Origin: Novipirellula sp052161655
GTDB taxonomy: Bacteria; Planctomycetota; Planctomycetia; Pirellulales; Pirellulaceae
NCBI RefSeq assembly: GCF_052161655.1
Contig: NZ_CP197418.1
Location: 5,146,001-5,210,000 of the forward strand
Direction of reading: 5' to 3'
DNA length: 64,000 bases
Positions 55,086 through 63,922 of this stretch are shown piece after piece (within the stretch, counting starts at the first letter, position 1; every line of letters starts with the position of its first letter). Made by a program: the position numbers and the translations under genes. Below the pieces are notes generated by a model. It saw nothing but the letters and a program-made list of their open reading frames with translations. It made no database searches and had not been told where the DNA came from.

Positions 55086-55942
55086 GCCAAGTTTCACTTA
55101 CGACTTCAAGCAACCGCCCGCGAAACGTTACCAGCTTGGAAAGCTGGACGACAATCGTTCCCATTGTCGCACGGCTTTCCAAGCCGTTAGCGGGACCACA
55201 CAACGAATGTCACTTCGTCAAGTTCTACTTCCAACTTTAAACAACCGCCCGCGAACCGTTACGAGCTTGGAAAGCTGGACGACAATTGTTCCCATTGTCG
55301 CACGTCTTTCCAAGCCGTTAGCGCGACCGAGCAACGAATGTCAGCTCGCCAAGTTTCACTTCCGACTTCAAGCAACCGCCTGCGAACCGTTACCAGCTTG
55401 GAAAGCTGGACGACAATCGTTTCCATTGTCGCACGGCTTTCCAAGCCGTCAGCGCGACCGAGCAACGAACGTCAGCTCGTCAAGTTCCATTTCCCACTTC
55501 AAGCAATCGTCCGCGAAACGTTACCAGCTTGGAAAGCTGGACGACAATCGTTCCCATTGTCGCACGGCTTTCCAAGCCGTCAGCGTGCCCCAGCAACGAA
55601 CGTCACCTCGCCAAGTTTCACTTCCCACTTCAAGCAACCGCCCGCAAAACGTTACCAGCTTAGAAAGCTGGACGACAATCGCTCTCATTGTCGCACGGCT
55701 TTCCAAGCCGTCAGCGTGCTCCAGCAACGAGCGTCACCTCGTCGAGTTTCACTTCCGACTTCAAGCAACCGCCCACGAAAAGTTACCAGCTTAGAAAGCT
55801 GGACGACAATCGTTCCCATTGCCGCACGGCTTTCCAAGCCGTTAGCGTGACCAAGCGACGAACGTCAACTCGCAAAATTTCACGTCCAATATCAAGCAAC
55901 CGCCCACGAAACGTTACCAGCTTGGAAAGCTGGACGACAATT
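55086..55942. repeat. Tandem array of 131-bp hairpin units, right block (6 units plus part)
   Basis: Full units start at 55164, 55295, 55426, 55557, 55688 and 55819, again 131 bp apart. A partial unit covering bases 54-131 precedes them from 55086. The block stops within two bases of the stop codon of the next gene (55944). Same orientation and hairpins as the left block. Confidence 0.95.
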
Positions 55943-55943
55943 G

Positions 55944-57434
55944 CTAGTTTCGCTTCATCCGGCGGAGGACGTTGTGTGTGATTTGTTGCAACCGCGGATC
56001 AGGGCCTTGCGGTGATGTGTAGACGCTCGGACGGACGTAGCCCGGCGGTTCCGACAATCCGTCTGCCCACCAGCAGGTCGCGGCATTAAAAACAATGTTG
56101 TTCTTCGGACCCGGATATACGGTGGCGGTGTACTCGCCACCGTTGGTGACTCCCGGAGCCGATTGAGTGGGGCCGCGAGCAACGATTTCCAAGCCCGCGA
56201 TATCGGCCGGATCGCCGTGCCACTCCCATCCGATGACGCCCGGGATCGCATCTCCCCTCTGCATCTGAGTTGCCGCGTACAGCCAATGGTCCGGTTGACT
56301 GCAAACCCAGTCCGCTCCCCCTGTGACCGGGCCGGTGCTGTGTGCACCAACCAGTTCGTTGGCGTACGGACGCTCGTGCTTCAGCGTCGACATCGAACTA
56401 AACTCACGCGTCCCACCGGGCGGTCCAAACACACCGACGCGGTGCAGCGATCGAGTGGCGTCATCCCACTCAATGCGTCCGCAAACCGCGTTGCCGGAAA
56501 AGAACCCGACGCTTACCCCCGAGGCAATCGCAGCTTGCAAATTGCGAAACATTTTGATTGTCCAGTACTCGTCGTGCCCAACACTAAGAAAACCATCGCA
56601 GCGGAGCGGTTGCCCGGCGTCGCGGTGCAAATCGGTATTGGAAACATAGGTCACATCGTAACCTTCGCGTTCGAGCCAATAAACGAACGGAAACTCCCAC
56701 AGGAAAAACTCACCAGAGCCGATGGAGAGTGGGGCGTCTGAGATTTGGCAATACTTTCCGTAAGGGCGATTAAAGCTGACCTGCGATTCGCCTCCCCAAT
56801 GCCACGGCGTTTCGCCATCATCGTAGAGTGAAAACTGAGAGGGCCAGCGGTTGTAGGCCTGCCACGTATGATCGCTACATTGAAACATCAGCTCGGCGGG
56901 CCGTGTGTCGCGGACAATAAAGATCACATAACTCTGCAACCCTTCGGTCAATTCCGTCAACTTGCCGACGTAGACGCCGCTGACCCAATCCTCGGGAATC
57001 CGCATCTCGAAACTGGCCGGCCACTGACAATTCTGTAACCGCCGCGGCCCGACGGACGGCAACTTCTGGACGCTTCCCTGTAACTTGTCACTGGCGTGGA
57101 CCAACCGGCCGCCATCGCCTCCGTAGTATCCCAAGCGATAGAACTCGATCGTAAACTCGCTGACCGGATCGGTGCTGACCATCACCTGCAGCGTTTCGCC
57201 TGGCAAGATACTGGCGTGCGAAACATAGCCCTCGATCCAGGGGCAGCGGTATTTTGTGACTGGATCGATCCGTGTCTTGCGGAGCATCCACTCCTGCGTA
57301 CCAGGCTTTTCGTTTTCTGCTTTCACCGCAGCCGAACGAACATCGGCGGAAGATGCGTGCTTGGGCAGCATTAACGAAGTTCCCGTGGCAGCTGCCACAC
57401 TCAGCAATTGACGACGGTCAGGCAATCGATTCAT
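55944..57434 (-). CDS. Tat-exported N,N-dimethylformamidase beta-subunit-like protein
   Basis: The 496-residue protein starts with a Tat-like signal (PDRRQLLSVAAATG). The mature part resembles the large (beta) subunit C-terminal region of N,N-dimethylformamidase: FYRLGYYGGDGGRLV, SDHTWQAYNRW, SVGHDEYWTIKMF and FFSGNAVCGRIEW. Proteins with this domain in heterotrophs are mostly uncharacterised and seldom act on dimethylformamide. The start ATG 57434 (the frame also opens at TTG 57440) follows TAGGA. Convergent with AraC; only the repeat array and the RAYT gene lie between. Confidence 0.82.
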   Translation of the reverse strand: MNRLPDRRQLLSVAAATGTSLMLPKHASSADVRSAAVKAENEKPGTQEWMLRKTRIDPVTKYRCPWIEGYVSHASILPGETLQVMVSTDPVSEFTIEFYRLGYYGGDGGRLVHASDKLQGSVQKLPSVGPRRLQNCQWPASFEMRIPEDWVSGVYVGKLTELTEGLQSYVIFIVRDTRPAELMFQCSDHTWQAYNRWPSQFSLYDDGETPWHWGGESQVSFNRPYGKYCQISDAPLSIGSGEFFLWEFPFVYWLEREGYDVTYVSNTDLHRDAGQPLRCDGFLSVGHDEYWTIKMFRNLQAAIASGVSVGFFSGNAVCGRIEWDDATRSLHRVGVFGPPGGTREFSSMSTLKHERPYANELVGAHSTGPVTGGADWVCSQPDHWLYAATQMQRGDAIPGVIGWEWHGDPADIAGLEIVARGPTQSAPGVTNGGEYTATVYPGPKNNIVFNAATCWWADGLSEPPGYVRPSVYTSPQGPDPRLQQITHNVLRRMKRN

Positions 57435-57709
57435 CAGCAAGCATTCCTAACAAGTACATTACAGCGAACGGCGAGCGACGATTGTACTCCATCTCATCAC
57501 GCTGCATCGTTTGTGTGTGACTTTCGATGCGTCGAGAATGGCCAAAATTGAGCCCAACTCCGTGAATCATCCACACTGCCGATTTGAATTTGCGGTATTC
57601 TATTGCCGGTGGTTTGTTGATGTTGTTGGGTGACATGGTAACCGTTCTCGACGCGTCTCTTCTCAATTTGGCGATTGCGGGTGTGACATCTCAGATGAAG
57701 GAAACAAAC

Positions 57710-58483
57710 ATGCATGTTTCAAAGATATTCGTCGGATTTGTTTTTGCTGCGATTTGTCTGGTTGGTGCTGCAACTGCTCAGGATTCGACAGACACCACCT
57801 CAACATCAAGTGATTGGTTCTGTGGTGGTGATGGGCACGAGTCAGCAACACCAAGCACCGGCCCCTACTTTTCGCCAATCCTTCAAAAACGATCGGCCGT
57901 CACTTGGTTAAATCGCGACCAAGCACTGATGGATTCATTTACCAAAGGATTAAAGTTGCGTTACAACGCCCACTTCGTCGAAACGCCTTTGGACGAGGTG
58001 TGCAAAGAATTGTCGAAATTGATAGAGCTACCGATCATCATCGATCGGCGAGCGTTCGAAGAAATTGGGTTAACTAATGACACACCCATTAGCTTGACGG
58101 TGAACGATGTGTCCATCGGCGCTATCCTGGCACTCGTGCTTCAAGATCTCGATTCGACATATACGACACGGAACAGCGTAATTGAGATCACGACAATCGA
58201 GTCAGCGCAAGAACGTCCCGCCACCTGTATTTATTGGCTCGACGATACTGGAATGCTTGCAGATGACCCATCGTCAGCAGTTTCTCTTGTGATGAGTTCA
58301 ATCGAACCGGGCAGCTGGGAGTCTGGCAATGGATCGGTGCTTCCCGTCATCCGTCTCGATGGCAGCCGTCGCACGGGGGTTGTGTTTTCGACGATCGAAA
58401 CGACGCATCTTCAAATTGAGAATTTGTTTGCGGCAATTCGTGCTGCAAACTTACAAGCGAGAACAGCTGCAACACCAGACTGA
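57710..58483 (+). CDS. Secreted protein with secretin N-like domain
   Basis: The 257-residue protein has a signal peptide (about 1-24, ending GAATAQ). Residues about 85-155 form a short secretin/TonB N-type domain: ETPLDEVCKELSKLIELPIIID, then ISLTVNDVSIGAILALVL. The C-terminal 90 residues have no known match. ATG 57710 follows AAGGAA by 8 nt; the earlier ATG 57695 lies inside that site. Such small STN-domain proteins are frequent in planctomycetes; function unknown. Confidence 0.78.
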   Translation: MHVSKIFVGFVFAAICLVGAATAQDSTDTTSTSSDWFCGGDGHESATPSTGPYFSPILQKRSAVTWLNRDQALMDSFTKGLKLRYNAHFVETPLDEVCKELSKLIELPIIIDRRAFEEIGLTNDTPISLTVNDVSIGAILALVLQDLDSTYTTRNSVIEITTIESAQERPATCIYWLDDTGMLADDPSSAVSLVMSSIEPGSWESGNGSVLPVIRLDGSRRTGVVFSTIETTHLQIENLFAAIRAANLQARTAATPD

Positions 58484-58552
58484 CCAACCCATTAGTGCGT
58501 GAAGATGTGATCGGTCAGTACGGCATCGAAAACGAAGAAAATAATGATCCGA

Positions 58553-58680
58553 AGCCCCGGAGGGGCGACAGAAAGCGAAATGATCGATCGCTGCCGCCCC
58601 TCCGGGGCTATGGTAAAGTTTGGCTCCGGAAATACTGGGGCTCGCGCCCCAGGCTAGGTGCTGTCGAGCCTCCGGCACTT
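58553..58680. repeat. Cluster of GC-rich inverted repeats
   Basis: AGCCCCGGAGGGGCG (58553-58567) pairs exactly with 58595-58609; CTGGGGCTCGCGCCCCAG (58635-58652) is a hairpin; GTGC...GCAC follows up to about 58678. It looks like one copy of a dispersed planctomycete repeat. The rest of 58484-59091 shows no gene. Confidence 0.75.
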
Positions 58681-59091
58681 TAAAATGTCGCAACTTCAAA
58701 ACTGACGTGTCGGGTTATGATTTGCTGGGAAAAACGACAATAGCGCAACTTCAAAAGGCCGAAGCGGGGGCAATCGAAGTACAAATCCAGCAACACAAAT
58801 GCATCCATTCGCTCGAGTTACAGAGAATGCGTTCAATCTGTCGCCCCGAATTTTTTTGATCTCACGGGCTTAAGTGCTTGCTCCGCATCGTAATATTTCA
58901 GCCCACTCCGTCATTGTTACTCATATCGACGAGCAACTCTCGAGCCGCTGTCGGTTTTGCCCCCCCGACTGATTTCACTCGCCGGTTCCTACTCGCCCTC
59001 ACAAACGTTGAAAGTTTTAACTAATCTAAAGGACTCCAATAAGCCACCGCATCCTGCCGTCACCTGACGCCGTGCCCGAACCGCTGCTCTT

Positions 59092-61347
59092 ATGAATCCG
59101 CTGAACCTGTTTCGCCGCTCGACGCGTCCATCGCCGCCCCCCCAGGCCCACATGACATGGGCTTCGCGGAGTATCTCGAAAACGGTAACGCGGACCGGGG
59201 TGTTTTTGAAAAAACAGCTTTGGATCTGGCCGATTATTGCCGTTGTTATCCTCTCCGTGATCGGCTTCGGAGTCCGCCACGCCATCGAAACGACGATCAA
59301 GGCCAACGTCAGCTCGGGGTTGCAGTCGTTGGTGACGCTGGAAACCGAGATGCTGAAGAAATGGTTCGCCGTTCAAGAATCGACGGCTGAATCGTTGGCG
59401 AACGACGCTCAAGTCCGTCAAACCGTTTATGAGATTTTGCAGCCTGGCACAGTCCCTGGGGCGGCGGTGGATGTCGCCCCAACGCGGGATCTACACTCCA
59501 AACTTGCCACCGAATTAGCTGCCGCAATGGCTGCTCACGACTACGTGGGATACATCGTGGCGAATAAAGCGAAACACATCGTCTCGTCGTCGCACGCGGC
59601 ACTTATCGGCGAGCAGAACATCCCCGAGTATGAAACTTTTTTGGATCGCGCCCTCGATGGTGACACGATTGTATCGCCCCCTTTTCCCAGTGTGGTGATG
59701 CTCAAAAGTGGTGATGGTCGCAACCGTATGGGTGTCCCCACCATGTACGCCTGCTCTCCGATCCGCGATGCGTCATTCCAGATTATTGGCGTGTTGGGAT
59801 TGCAGATTCGGCCCGAACGCGAATTCACTCAAATCTTGCAACTCGGCCAAGTCGGCACTTCGGGTGAGACTTATGCGTTTAATTCCGAAGGGCTGATGAT
59901 CTCGAACAGCCGGTTTGACGAAGAGCTGATTTTGCTCGGCTTACTGCCTGATCGCGAGCACTCTCAATCGATGCTCGAACTGATGGTGCGTGACCCCGGT
60001 GTCGATATGACCGTTGGAGAGCGTCCCGAGGTGCGGCGATCGCAATTGCCGATGACAAAAAATGCAGCCGAGGCAATCGCAGGCAATTCAGGACTCGATG
60101 TCGATGGATACCGAGACTATCGTGGCGTCTCCGTGATCGGTGCCTGGACTTGGCTGCCGAAATACGGAATTGGGTTAACGACCGAGGTCGAGGCGTCGCA
60201 GGCGTTCCGTCCACTGGTGATTTTGCAGCGAACGTTTCTGCTGATCTACACGCTGCTGATCCTCAGTGCGATTGCCATTTTTGTGTTCATGGTCGTGGTT
60301 GCCCGATTGCAGCGACAAGCTCGCGCGGCGGTGATCGAAGCACAGCAGCTGGGACAATACACGCTCGAAGGTAAACTCGGCGAAGGAGGCATGGGCGTCG
60401 TCTACAAAGGCCGGCATTCAATGATGCGGCGGCCGACGGCGATCAAACTATTGCACGCCGACAAGATCGACGAAAACTCTATCAAGCATTTTGAACGCGA
60501 AGTCCAAATCACGTGCCAATTAAACCATTTCAACACGATCGCAATTTACGACTACGGTCGTACGCCCGAGGGAGTGTTTTATTATGCGATGGAATACCTC
60601 GACGGCATCGACTTGCAAGAGCTCGTGAGAAAATACGGTCCGCAACCTGAACGCCGCGTGATCCATATTCTGCTCCAAATTTGCAACTCACTTTTCGAAG
60701 CACACTCCAAAGGTTTGGTACATCGTGACATCAAACCGGCAAATGTGATGTTGAACCGACGCGGTTGCGAACCCGACGTGGTCAAAGTGCTCGATTTTGG
60801 GCTGGTCAAAGCGATTGAACCGCAAACGCATCACACGATGCTCGGTGGCGGCGGTGGGCTGGCCGGGACGCCGCTTTACATGTCGCCCGAGGCGATCCAG
60901 GCCCCGATGTCGGTCGATGCCCGCACCGACATCTACGCGGTTGGCGCCGTAGCCTACTTCTTGTTGACCGGAGAACCGGTGTTTGCTGCAGCCGGCTTGA
61001 CCGAGTTGTGTCAAAAGCACATTGACGAAGCCCCTGTGCCTCCATCCAAACGCGGCAACACGAATGTGTCCAGTGATCTGGAAGATGCGATTTTGAGTTG
61101 TCTCGAAAAATCGCGAGCAAAACGGCCTCAGACGGCACGCGACCTCGCTCAGCTTCTACTGCGGTGCAATGAGGCAAAACGCTGGACGATCGAAGATGGC
61201 GATCGCTGGTGGGGCCGGCACGAACGAGGCTCCGGTGGGAGTAGCCGCAGTGATGATGCAGCCGACTCACCCGCCGCCGTCGAAGCGACGTTAGACCTGA
61301 CCCAGCTGTCCAGCGAAAACGAAGACAAGGACAAAGACGAGTCTTAA
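59092..61347 (+). CDS. Receptor serine/threonine kinase with extracellular Cache domain
   Basis: The 751-residue protein has a first membrane helix (about 42-60), a periplasmic double-Cache domain (about 65-375; GYIVANKAKHIVSSSH, GETYAFNSEGLMISNSRF, WTWLPKYGIGLTTEVEAS), a second helix (about 385-408), then a kinase domain (about 422-690) with GEGGMGVVYKGR, AIKLLHADK, HRDIKPANVM (about 544) and VLDFGLV. Cache domains bind small molecules and usually feed histidine kinases or chemoreceptors; linkage to a Ser/Thr kinase is less common. No sigma gene is near. Confidence 0.92.
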   Translation: MNPLNLFRRSTRPSPPPQAHMTWASRSISKTVTRTGVFLKKQLWIWPIIAVVILSVIGFGVRHAIETTIKANVSSGLQSLVTLETEMLKKWFAVQESTAESLANDAQVRQTVYEILQPGTVPGAAVDVAPTRDLHSKLATELAAAMAAHDYVGYIVANKAKHIVSSSHAALIGEQNIPEYETFLDRALDGDTIVSPPFPSVVMLKSGDGRNRMGVPTMYACSPIRDASFQIIGVLGLQIRPEREFTQILQLGQVGTSGETYAFNSEGLMISNSRFDEELILLGLLPDREHSQSMLELMVRDPGVDMTVGERPEVRRSQLPMTKNAAEAIAGNSGLDVDGYRDYRGVSVIGAWTWLPKYGIGLTTEVEASQAFRPLVILQRTFLLIYTLLILSAIAIFVFMVVVARLQRQARAAVIEAQQLGQYTLEGKLGEGGMGVVYKGRHSMMRRPTAIKLLHADKIDENSIKHFEREVQITCQLNHFNTIAIYDYGRTPEGVFYYAMEYLDGIDLQELVRKYGPQPERRVIHILLQICNSLFEAHSKGLVHRDIKPANVMLNRRGCEPDVVKVLDFGLVKAIEPQTHHTMLGGGGGLAGTPLYMSPEAIQAPMSVDARTDIYAVGAVAYFLLTGEPVFAAAGLTELCQKHIDEAPVPPSKRGNTNVSSDLEDAILSCLEKSRAKRPQTARDLAQLLLRCNEAKRWTIEDGDRWWGRHERGSGGSSRSDDAADSPAAVEATLDLTQLSSENEDKDKDES

Positions 61348-61454
61348 ATCACTGCCCAGACGACCAGCCTGGGCGGGACTACCTGCTGCCGTTGACACGC
61401 GACGTGACGAACGAGTTTTGCGCAGCCAAGAACATTCACTGCAATGACGCAATG

Positions 61455-61637
61455 TTATTCTTCTTCTTCCGTCATTTCCTCTTCGGATACGTCGCTGGTG
61501 GCCACCGCGAGAGCTGCTTCATAGTCGGCGATTGCTTGCGCATCGGCACCATCGGTGACTGTCCGATTCGGTTCTTCGCCGCATCCGCAGATGATTGAGC
61601 CAAAGAAGAGCAATACTGCAACAGATAGGATTTTCAT
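61455..61637 (-). CDS. Small lipoprotein
   Basis: The 60-residue protein has a signal sequence with lipobox SIICGC at about residues 14-19, then an acidic tail of repeated Glu. It follows the DUF1559 gene by 114 nt on the same strand; a small lipoprotein after DUF1559 is a usual planctomycete pairing. Role unknown. Confidence 0.7.
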   Translation of the reverse strand: MKILSVAVLLFFGSIICGCGEEPNRTVTDGADAQAIADYEAALAVATSDVSEEEMTEEEE

Positions 61638-61696
61638 TTGATGGGTCTCACTGGATGAAGGCGTCTAAATAAATATGTGTTGAGGCAATCGCAATC

Positions 61697-61732
61697 GCCC
61701 TTTGGACAAGGTTGGCGGCCCAACCAAAGGGC
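61697..61732. terminator. Hairpin between DUF1559 and lipoprotein genes
   Basis: GCCCTTTGG-ACAA-GGTTGG, loop CGGC, then CCAACCAAAGGGC form a 13-bp stem with one four-base bulge. No T-run follows on the minus strand, so it may lower rather than stop readthrough to the lipoprotein. Confidence 0.55.
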
Positions 61733-61751
61733 TAAAGTACGTTCCTTTCAC

Positions 61752-62969
61752 CTAGAACTCACTGTCGATCGTTTCTCGGCTAGCACGCGTGCCCAACGCA
61801 CCCCAAAGACCGTAGGGACTCTTGGCACCAGGGTTGTACGCCTGGTTGATTGAACGTGCTGTTGAATCGCCGGCGTCGATCGAGTCGGTGACAAACTTGA
61901 CGGCACCATCCCCCATCAAAACATGACATCCGCCTTGATGGTGGCTGGACATCGTAGCGATCAGCGACGTGCCCAAGGTGTTGTAGGGGCCACAGATCTC
62001 ACGATTTGGGGAAAGGATCGTCATGCAGCCACTGAATAACGGCCCTTGGTCTGCCCAGCGGTATCCTCGACCAAAGCTGGCACGGGAAACCATCTTGTAA
62101 GTGGAAAGCCAGAAGCTGGGACGCTCTGGGTCAACCAATGGCAAACATCTCGACGGGTTATTGCGGATGTTCCCAAGAGAAATCCCAGGCGCACTCTTGT
62201 TCTTACCATTTTCGGTAACCTGAGTTCGATTGTTCATGTCACCAAGGTCGGTCATGATTTCACCCATCGCGACCGTGTTGGACAAGCCATCCAAACAGTC
62301 TCGGAATGCTGTAGCCTGCAGCGGCTTGAAGAAACCTCGGTGAGAAGCCCGTGCCATCTTGGCCCGTGCCGTTGTAATCTTAGTGCGCTGGTTGTTGTAA
62401 GGTCCGAAATAGACTTGCCACGACGAGTCACCGACACAGGCGGCGTAGTTAGTTCGACCGAGGGCAGGAAGTCCGAAGCCAGGGTCGCTGGGGCAGCGAA
62501 ATGCCTGTACCTCCGTTGCCCACGGGATGTACTGAATCTGATCAGGCGTCGGTCCCATGGCCGGCCAAGGCGCTGTGGTGGTGCCAACGGAAGCCGTGGT
62601 GTTGCCATCGGTCCGGGCCGCACTTGGATTGGAAATTTGCTCCCAAAGCGCCTGCTGTTCGATGAATGGTAAAGCACCAACCAACATGCTCAGTCGGTAG
62701 CGATTTCCCTGCGTACTCGCCTTAAACCAAGCGTCGCCGGCTCCCGGCTGTGTTCCCGCGCCTTGTGTTGGAACTTGCTTGTAGGCAGAGTGATAGTTGT
62801 GAATTGCCAGGCCAAGTTGCTTGAAATTGTTGCTGCAACTCATTCGCCTTGCAGCTTCGCGAGCAGCCTGCACGGCGGGAAGTAGAAGTCCAACTAGAAC
62901 ACCAATAATTGCGATGACCACGAGTAGCTCCACTAATGTGAAACCTCGATTTCTTCTTTTCCAATACAT
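61752..62969 (-). CDS. DUF1559 family protein with prepilin-type N-terminus
   Basis: The 405-residue protein starts with a type IV prepilin signal, RGFTLVELLVVIAIIGVLVG, followed by LLLPAVQAAREAARRMSC, the DUF1559 mark. Further on come NNFKQLGLAIHNYHSAYKQVP and a C-terminal H-rich HVLMGDGAVKFVTDSI. DUF1559 proteins are present in many copies in planctomycetes and may form pseudopilus-like surface structures. ATG 62969 lies just before the prepilin leader; a longer frame from 63035 adds 22 residues that would spoil it. Confidence 0.93.
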   Translation of the reverse strand: MYWKRRNRGFTLVELLVVIAIIGVLVGLLLPAVQAAREAARRMSCSNNFKQLGLAIHNYHSAYKQVPTQGAGTQPGAGDAWFKASTQGNRYRLSMLVGALPFIEQQALWEQISNPSAARTDGNTTASVGTTTAPWPAMGPTPDQIQYIPWATEVQAFRCPSDPGFGLPALGRTNYAACVGDSSWQVYFGPYNNQRTKITTARAKMARASHRGFFKPLQATAFRDCLDGLSNTVAMGEIMTDLGDMNNRTQVTENGKNKSAPGISLGNIRNNPSRCLPLVDPERPSFWLSTYKMVSRASFGRGYRWADQGPLFSGCMTILSPNREICGPYNTLGTSLIATMSSHHQGGCHVLMGDGAVKFVTDSIDAGDSTARSINQAYNPGAKSPYGLWGALGTRASRETIDSEF

Positions 62970-63191
62970 ACCTTGACCTAAGAATGAGAAAGGACGGGCA
63001 AAGCATGCAATTGAACTAGCGGGGTCGCATGGCACTTTGCCGGCCCACAGCGGATGAGATAGTACCGTTATCCCCCCTCAAGTTGGCCCTGTAAAGGGTT
63101 TGCTTGTAAAATACTCAAAATTCGGTTGAAAAAGGAAAAGTTTTGAGTACCAGTCGGGCGGTAAAAGTAACCACACTTTACCCATCTTTCC

Positions 63192-63214
63192 AAAAAGGTG
63201 TCCGACACCTTTTT
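63192..63214. repeat. Short hairpin AAAAAGGTGTC/GACACCTTTTT
   Basis: Eleven-base arms flank a single base. It lies between the divergent DUF1559 and TetR genes. With its A and T ends it could serve as a terminator in either direction, but neither gene ends here; it may be a dispersed repeat. The remainder of 62970-63301 shows only the operator below. Confidence 0.6.
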
Positions 63215-63276
63215 TTCGGTGGGACTCAATTGATAGCGGCAATGCTTTATTGGACCCGGTAAATGCTTGCGTACCG

Positions 63277-63290
63277 ACCGACCGGTCGGT
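63277..63290. promoter_or_regulatory. Probable TetR operator
   Basis: ACCGACCGGTCGGT is a perfect 14-bp palindrome, inside a larger imperfect one (TACCGACC GACC GGTCGGTA, 63272-63291). It stands 11 nt before the TetR ATG, a place where binding would block its own expression. The call rests on position and symmetry. Confidence 0.75.
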
Positions 63291-63301
63291 ACTATCTGCG
63301 A

Positions 63302-63922
63302 ATGCCCAAAACGAAAGCTGCCGAGACGACCGCCCGGATCATCGATTCGGTGATGCAATTGATCCTGCAGGGTGGACTGCCGGCGGTGACCCTCTCAGCG
63401 GTGTGTCGCAAAGCCGGACTCAGCAAAGGAGGGCTGATGCACCACTTTCCGACCAAAGAAGCGTTGATCGAAGCCTTTCTGCAGCAATCTGTTCGTGATT
63501 ACTTGGACTTAGTCCAACAAACCACCGACCAGCATGCGGCCGGGGCGGGAAAGCGGGCTAAAGCGATTTTGGAGCTCTTTCTTGGGGAACCGAAAGATTG
63601 CGAGCCCGGCATGGACGGCGACTGTGCCGCGGTGATGGTGGCATTGATCCAGGGAAGCGGCGGCAAATCGCTTGTAGATGAGGTGTATCAGACGCTGTTC
63701 GATTTGATCCGCAACGATGGGCTGTCGCGAGACCTCGCCGATTTGATCGTGGTAACAATCGATGGCGTCTGGTTACAATCGGTGATCACTGCAGACGAGA
63801 GGATCGCTCCTCGCACAAAGCGAATCCGCAACAAGTTGAATCAGCTAATTACGAGCGAAATATCGATGAAGACAAGATCGATGAATACAAAGGCCATTCC
63901 GAGCGAGAACGAACGAACATGA
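63302..63922 (+). CDS. TetR-family transcriptional regulator
   Basis: The 206-residue protein has the N-terminal helix-turn-helix (about 10-55; RIIDSVMQLILQGGLPAVTLSAV, then AGLSKGGLMHHFPTKEALIEAF) and a helical ligand domain. ATG 63302 is chosen; the frame upstream runs through the operator. The TGA overlaps the next gene's ATG (ATGA), so regulator and following gene form an operon, as with many TetR-controlled efflux pumps. Confidence 0.93.
   Translation: MPKTKAAETTARIIDSVMQLILQGGLPAVTLSAVCRKAGLSKGGLMHHFPTKEALIEAFLQQSVRDYLDLVQQTTDQHAAGAGKRAKAILELFLGEPKDCEPGMDGDCAAVMVALIQGSGGKSLVDEVYQTLFDLIRNDGLSRDLADLIVVTIDGVWLQSVITADERIAPRTKRIRNKLNQLITSEISMKTRSMNTKAIPSENERT

Noticed and set aside
52628..55942. 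CRISPR array
   Set aside because: The whole 131-bp unit is conserved, there are no unique spacers and no cas genes; hairpins and the RAYT gene point to a REP-type array.
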